Shown: positions 15,397 through 16,278 of the stretch, piece by piece
How positions within the stretch are numbered: the stretch's first letter is position 1
How the letters are laid out: each line of letters starts with the position of its first letter
Source of the DNA: Glo-17 sp964549735
Lineage (GTDB): Bacteria > Krumholzibacteriota > Krumholzibacteriia > LZORAL124-64-63
Direction of reading: 5' to 3'
DNA: 16,278 nt
Assembly (NCBI GenBank): GCA_964549735.1
Contig: CAZJWO010000084.1
Span: 1-16,278, forward strand
Made by a program: the position numbers and the translations under genes
Notes under the pieces: model-generated
Told to the model about the DNA's origin: nothing
Database searches by the model: none
What the model saw: only the letters and a program-made list of their open reading frames with translations

Positions 15397-16278
15397 CTAC
15401 GCCGGCTCCACGCCGGCCGCTACCCCCGGCGCCACGAAGACGCTCTCGGCCCGCAAACAAACCGCCGTGCCGGGCGCCGCGCGCCGCGGCCGGCGCACGT
15501 ACCGCCGCTCGGTCCACAGCACGGGCACCAGGCTGCTGTGGCGGGCCTTGCTGAACAGCGCCGCCAGGGCCGCGGCGCGTTCGCGCACCGCGCGCGGCAC
15601 CGTCTCGGGCCGGCCGCCCGTGCGCAGCACGACGTGGCTGCCCTCGACGCCCTGGGCGTGCAGCCAGAGATCGCGCGGATGGCTCGCCCGGTGGGTCAGC
15701 TCGTCGTTCTCGCGCGCGTTGCGGCCGATCCAGACCTCCCAGCGGCCGTCGATGACGTACCGCCGGTACGGGCGGACCGGCTCTTCCGGAGCGCGCGCGC
15801 CAGCGCCGGCAGGCGGCGCCGGCAGCGCGTCAGGGTGGCGGGCGGCGAAGTCGAGCAACTCGGCCAGTCGCACCAGACGAAGGTCGCGCGCCGCCGCCAG
15901 GGCTTCGCGCTCGGCGGTGGGCGGCACGAGCGGGCCGGCGGCGGCGAGCAGCGGCGCCAGGTCGCGGCCGGCCGCCTGCAGCGCGGCGTGGTCGGCGCGC
16001 GCGTCCGCCTGCCGCTGCTCGACGATCCGGCGCGACCGCTGCGCCTTGCCGGCGAGCTTGAAGAGCCGGTCGAGGTTCGCCGCCGGCGAGGCGGCGGCAT
16101 CCAGGCGGATGGTGCGCGGCGAACCGTCCAGCGGGGAGCGGCAGACGACCTCCGCCGCGCCGCGCGGCACGGTGTGGAGGTTGGCGGCCAGGCATTCGGC
16201 GTCCTGCCGCAGCTGCTCGCCCGTGTCGGCCCGGTCGAGGTCGACCTGCAGGTTGGCGAGCAGGCGCTCGGCGGCGCC
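15397..16278 (-). CDS. NFACT family protein (RqcH/FbpA-like), C-terminal part, truncated by the window edge
   Basis: The frame runs from the right edge to a TAG stop at 15397; 293 residues are visible. The GTG at 16170 is internal, because the upstream frame is open and family-like (ERLLANLQVDLDRAD, then CLAANLHTVPRG). The middle carries the NFACT landmark LDAAASPAANLDRLFKLAGK and then a charged coiled-coil-like helix (RIVEQRQADARADHAALQ). The C-terminal NFACT-R (DUF814) domain is clear: WEVWIGRNARENDELTHRAS, then DLWLHAQGVEGSHVVLR, and near the end SLVPVLWTERRYVRRPR. RqcH-type proteins bind obstructed 50S subunits and add C-terminal alanine tails in ribosome rescue; older names are fibronectin-binding protein or FbpA. 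The NFACT-N part, which decides tailing ability, lies mostly outside the window. No terminator separates it from the convergent HD-GYP gene. Confidence 0.9.
   Translation of the reverse strand, partial: GAAERLLANLQVDLDRADTGEQLRQDAECLAANLHTVPRGAAEVVCRSPLDGSPRTIRLDAAASPAANLDRLFKLAGKAQRSRRIVEQRQADARADHAALQAAGRDLAPLLAAAGPLVPPTAEREALAAARDLRLVRLAELLDFAARHPDALPAPPAGAGARAPEEPVRPYRRYVIDGRWEVWIGRNARENDELTHRASHPRDLWLHAQGVEGSHVVLRTGGRPETVPRAVRERAAALAALFSKARHSSLVPVLWTERRYVRRPRRAAPGTAVCLRAESVFVAPGVAAGVEPA

Overview
The window is GC-rich, densely coding bacterial chromosome. It encodes a signal-peptide-bearing periplasmic protein, a lipoprotein, a peptidoglycan enzyme (MurA) and the MEP isoprenoid enzyme IspG, so the host is probably a Gram-negative bacterium with a cell wall. 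The order rho, rpmE, DUF1385 gene, prfA, prmC, murA is an old bacterial gene neighbourhood. The taxon cannot be fixed from this sequence. A GC-rich member of the FCB-related or deltaproteobacteria-like lineages is a guess, not a finding.

Layout. (1) 2-988: the 3' end of a multi-pass membrane protein with a TPR tail, cut by the window edge. (2) 1118-3275: a compact four-gene envelope-stress module made of a Spy/CpxP-like exported protein, an ECF sigma factor, a zinc-binding (ZAS) anti-sigma factor and a second, membrane-anchored Spy-like protein. The last three genes are joined by overlaps. (3) 3471-4688: a TPR lipoprotein, possibly with its own promoter. (4) 4689-4977: a 289-bp leader before rho with a plausible sigma-70 promoter and several hairpins. 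(5) 4978-6576: rho and rpmE, separated by an 11-bp G-rich tandem repeat. A terminator-like hairpin follows at 6630-6660. (6) 6721-14052: a tight run of DUF1385 membrane protein, prfA, prmC, murA, selB and ispG, with gaps of 1-22 bp or 4-base stop/start overlaps. (7) 14164-15390: a GAF/HD-GYP cyclic-di-GMP phosphodiesterase candidate. (8) 15397-16278, minus strand: the C-terminal part of an NFACT (RqcH-like) protein, convergent with the HD-GYP gene and 6 bp from it.

How they work together. The translation and termination genes form one theme: Rho ends transcription, L31 is ribosomal, RF1 reads UAA/UAG stops, PrmC methylates the RF1 GGQ glutamine, SelB recodes UGA as selenocysteine, and the NFACT protein probably acts on stalled ribosomes. 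MurA and IspG feed cell-wall and isoprenoid (including wall lipid carrier) synthesis. The sigma/anti-sigma module is best read as a self-contained envelope sensor: two Spy-like proteins probably monitor the periplasm and the anti-sigma factor passes the signal to the ECF factor.

Most interesting points: the paired Spy-like paralogs bracketing a sigma/anti-sigma pair; a single in-frame UGA followed by a hairpin between the first Spy gene and the sigma gene, in a genome that encodes SelB; the structured rho leader; and the G-rich tandem repeat right after rho. No tRNA, rRNA, CRISPR array, insertion sequence or prophage gene was seen.
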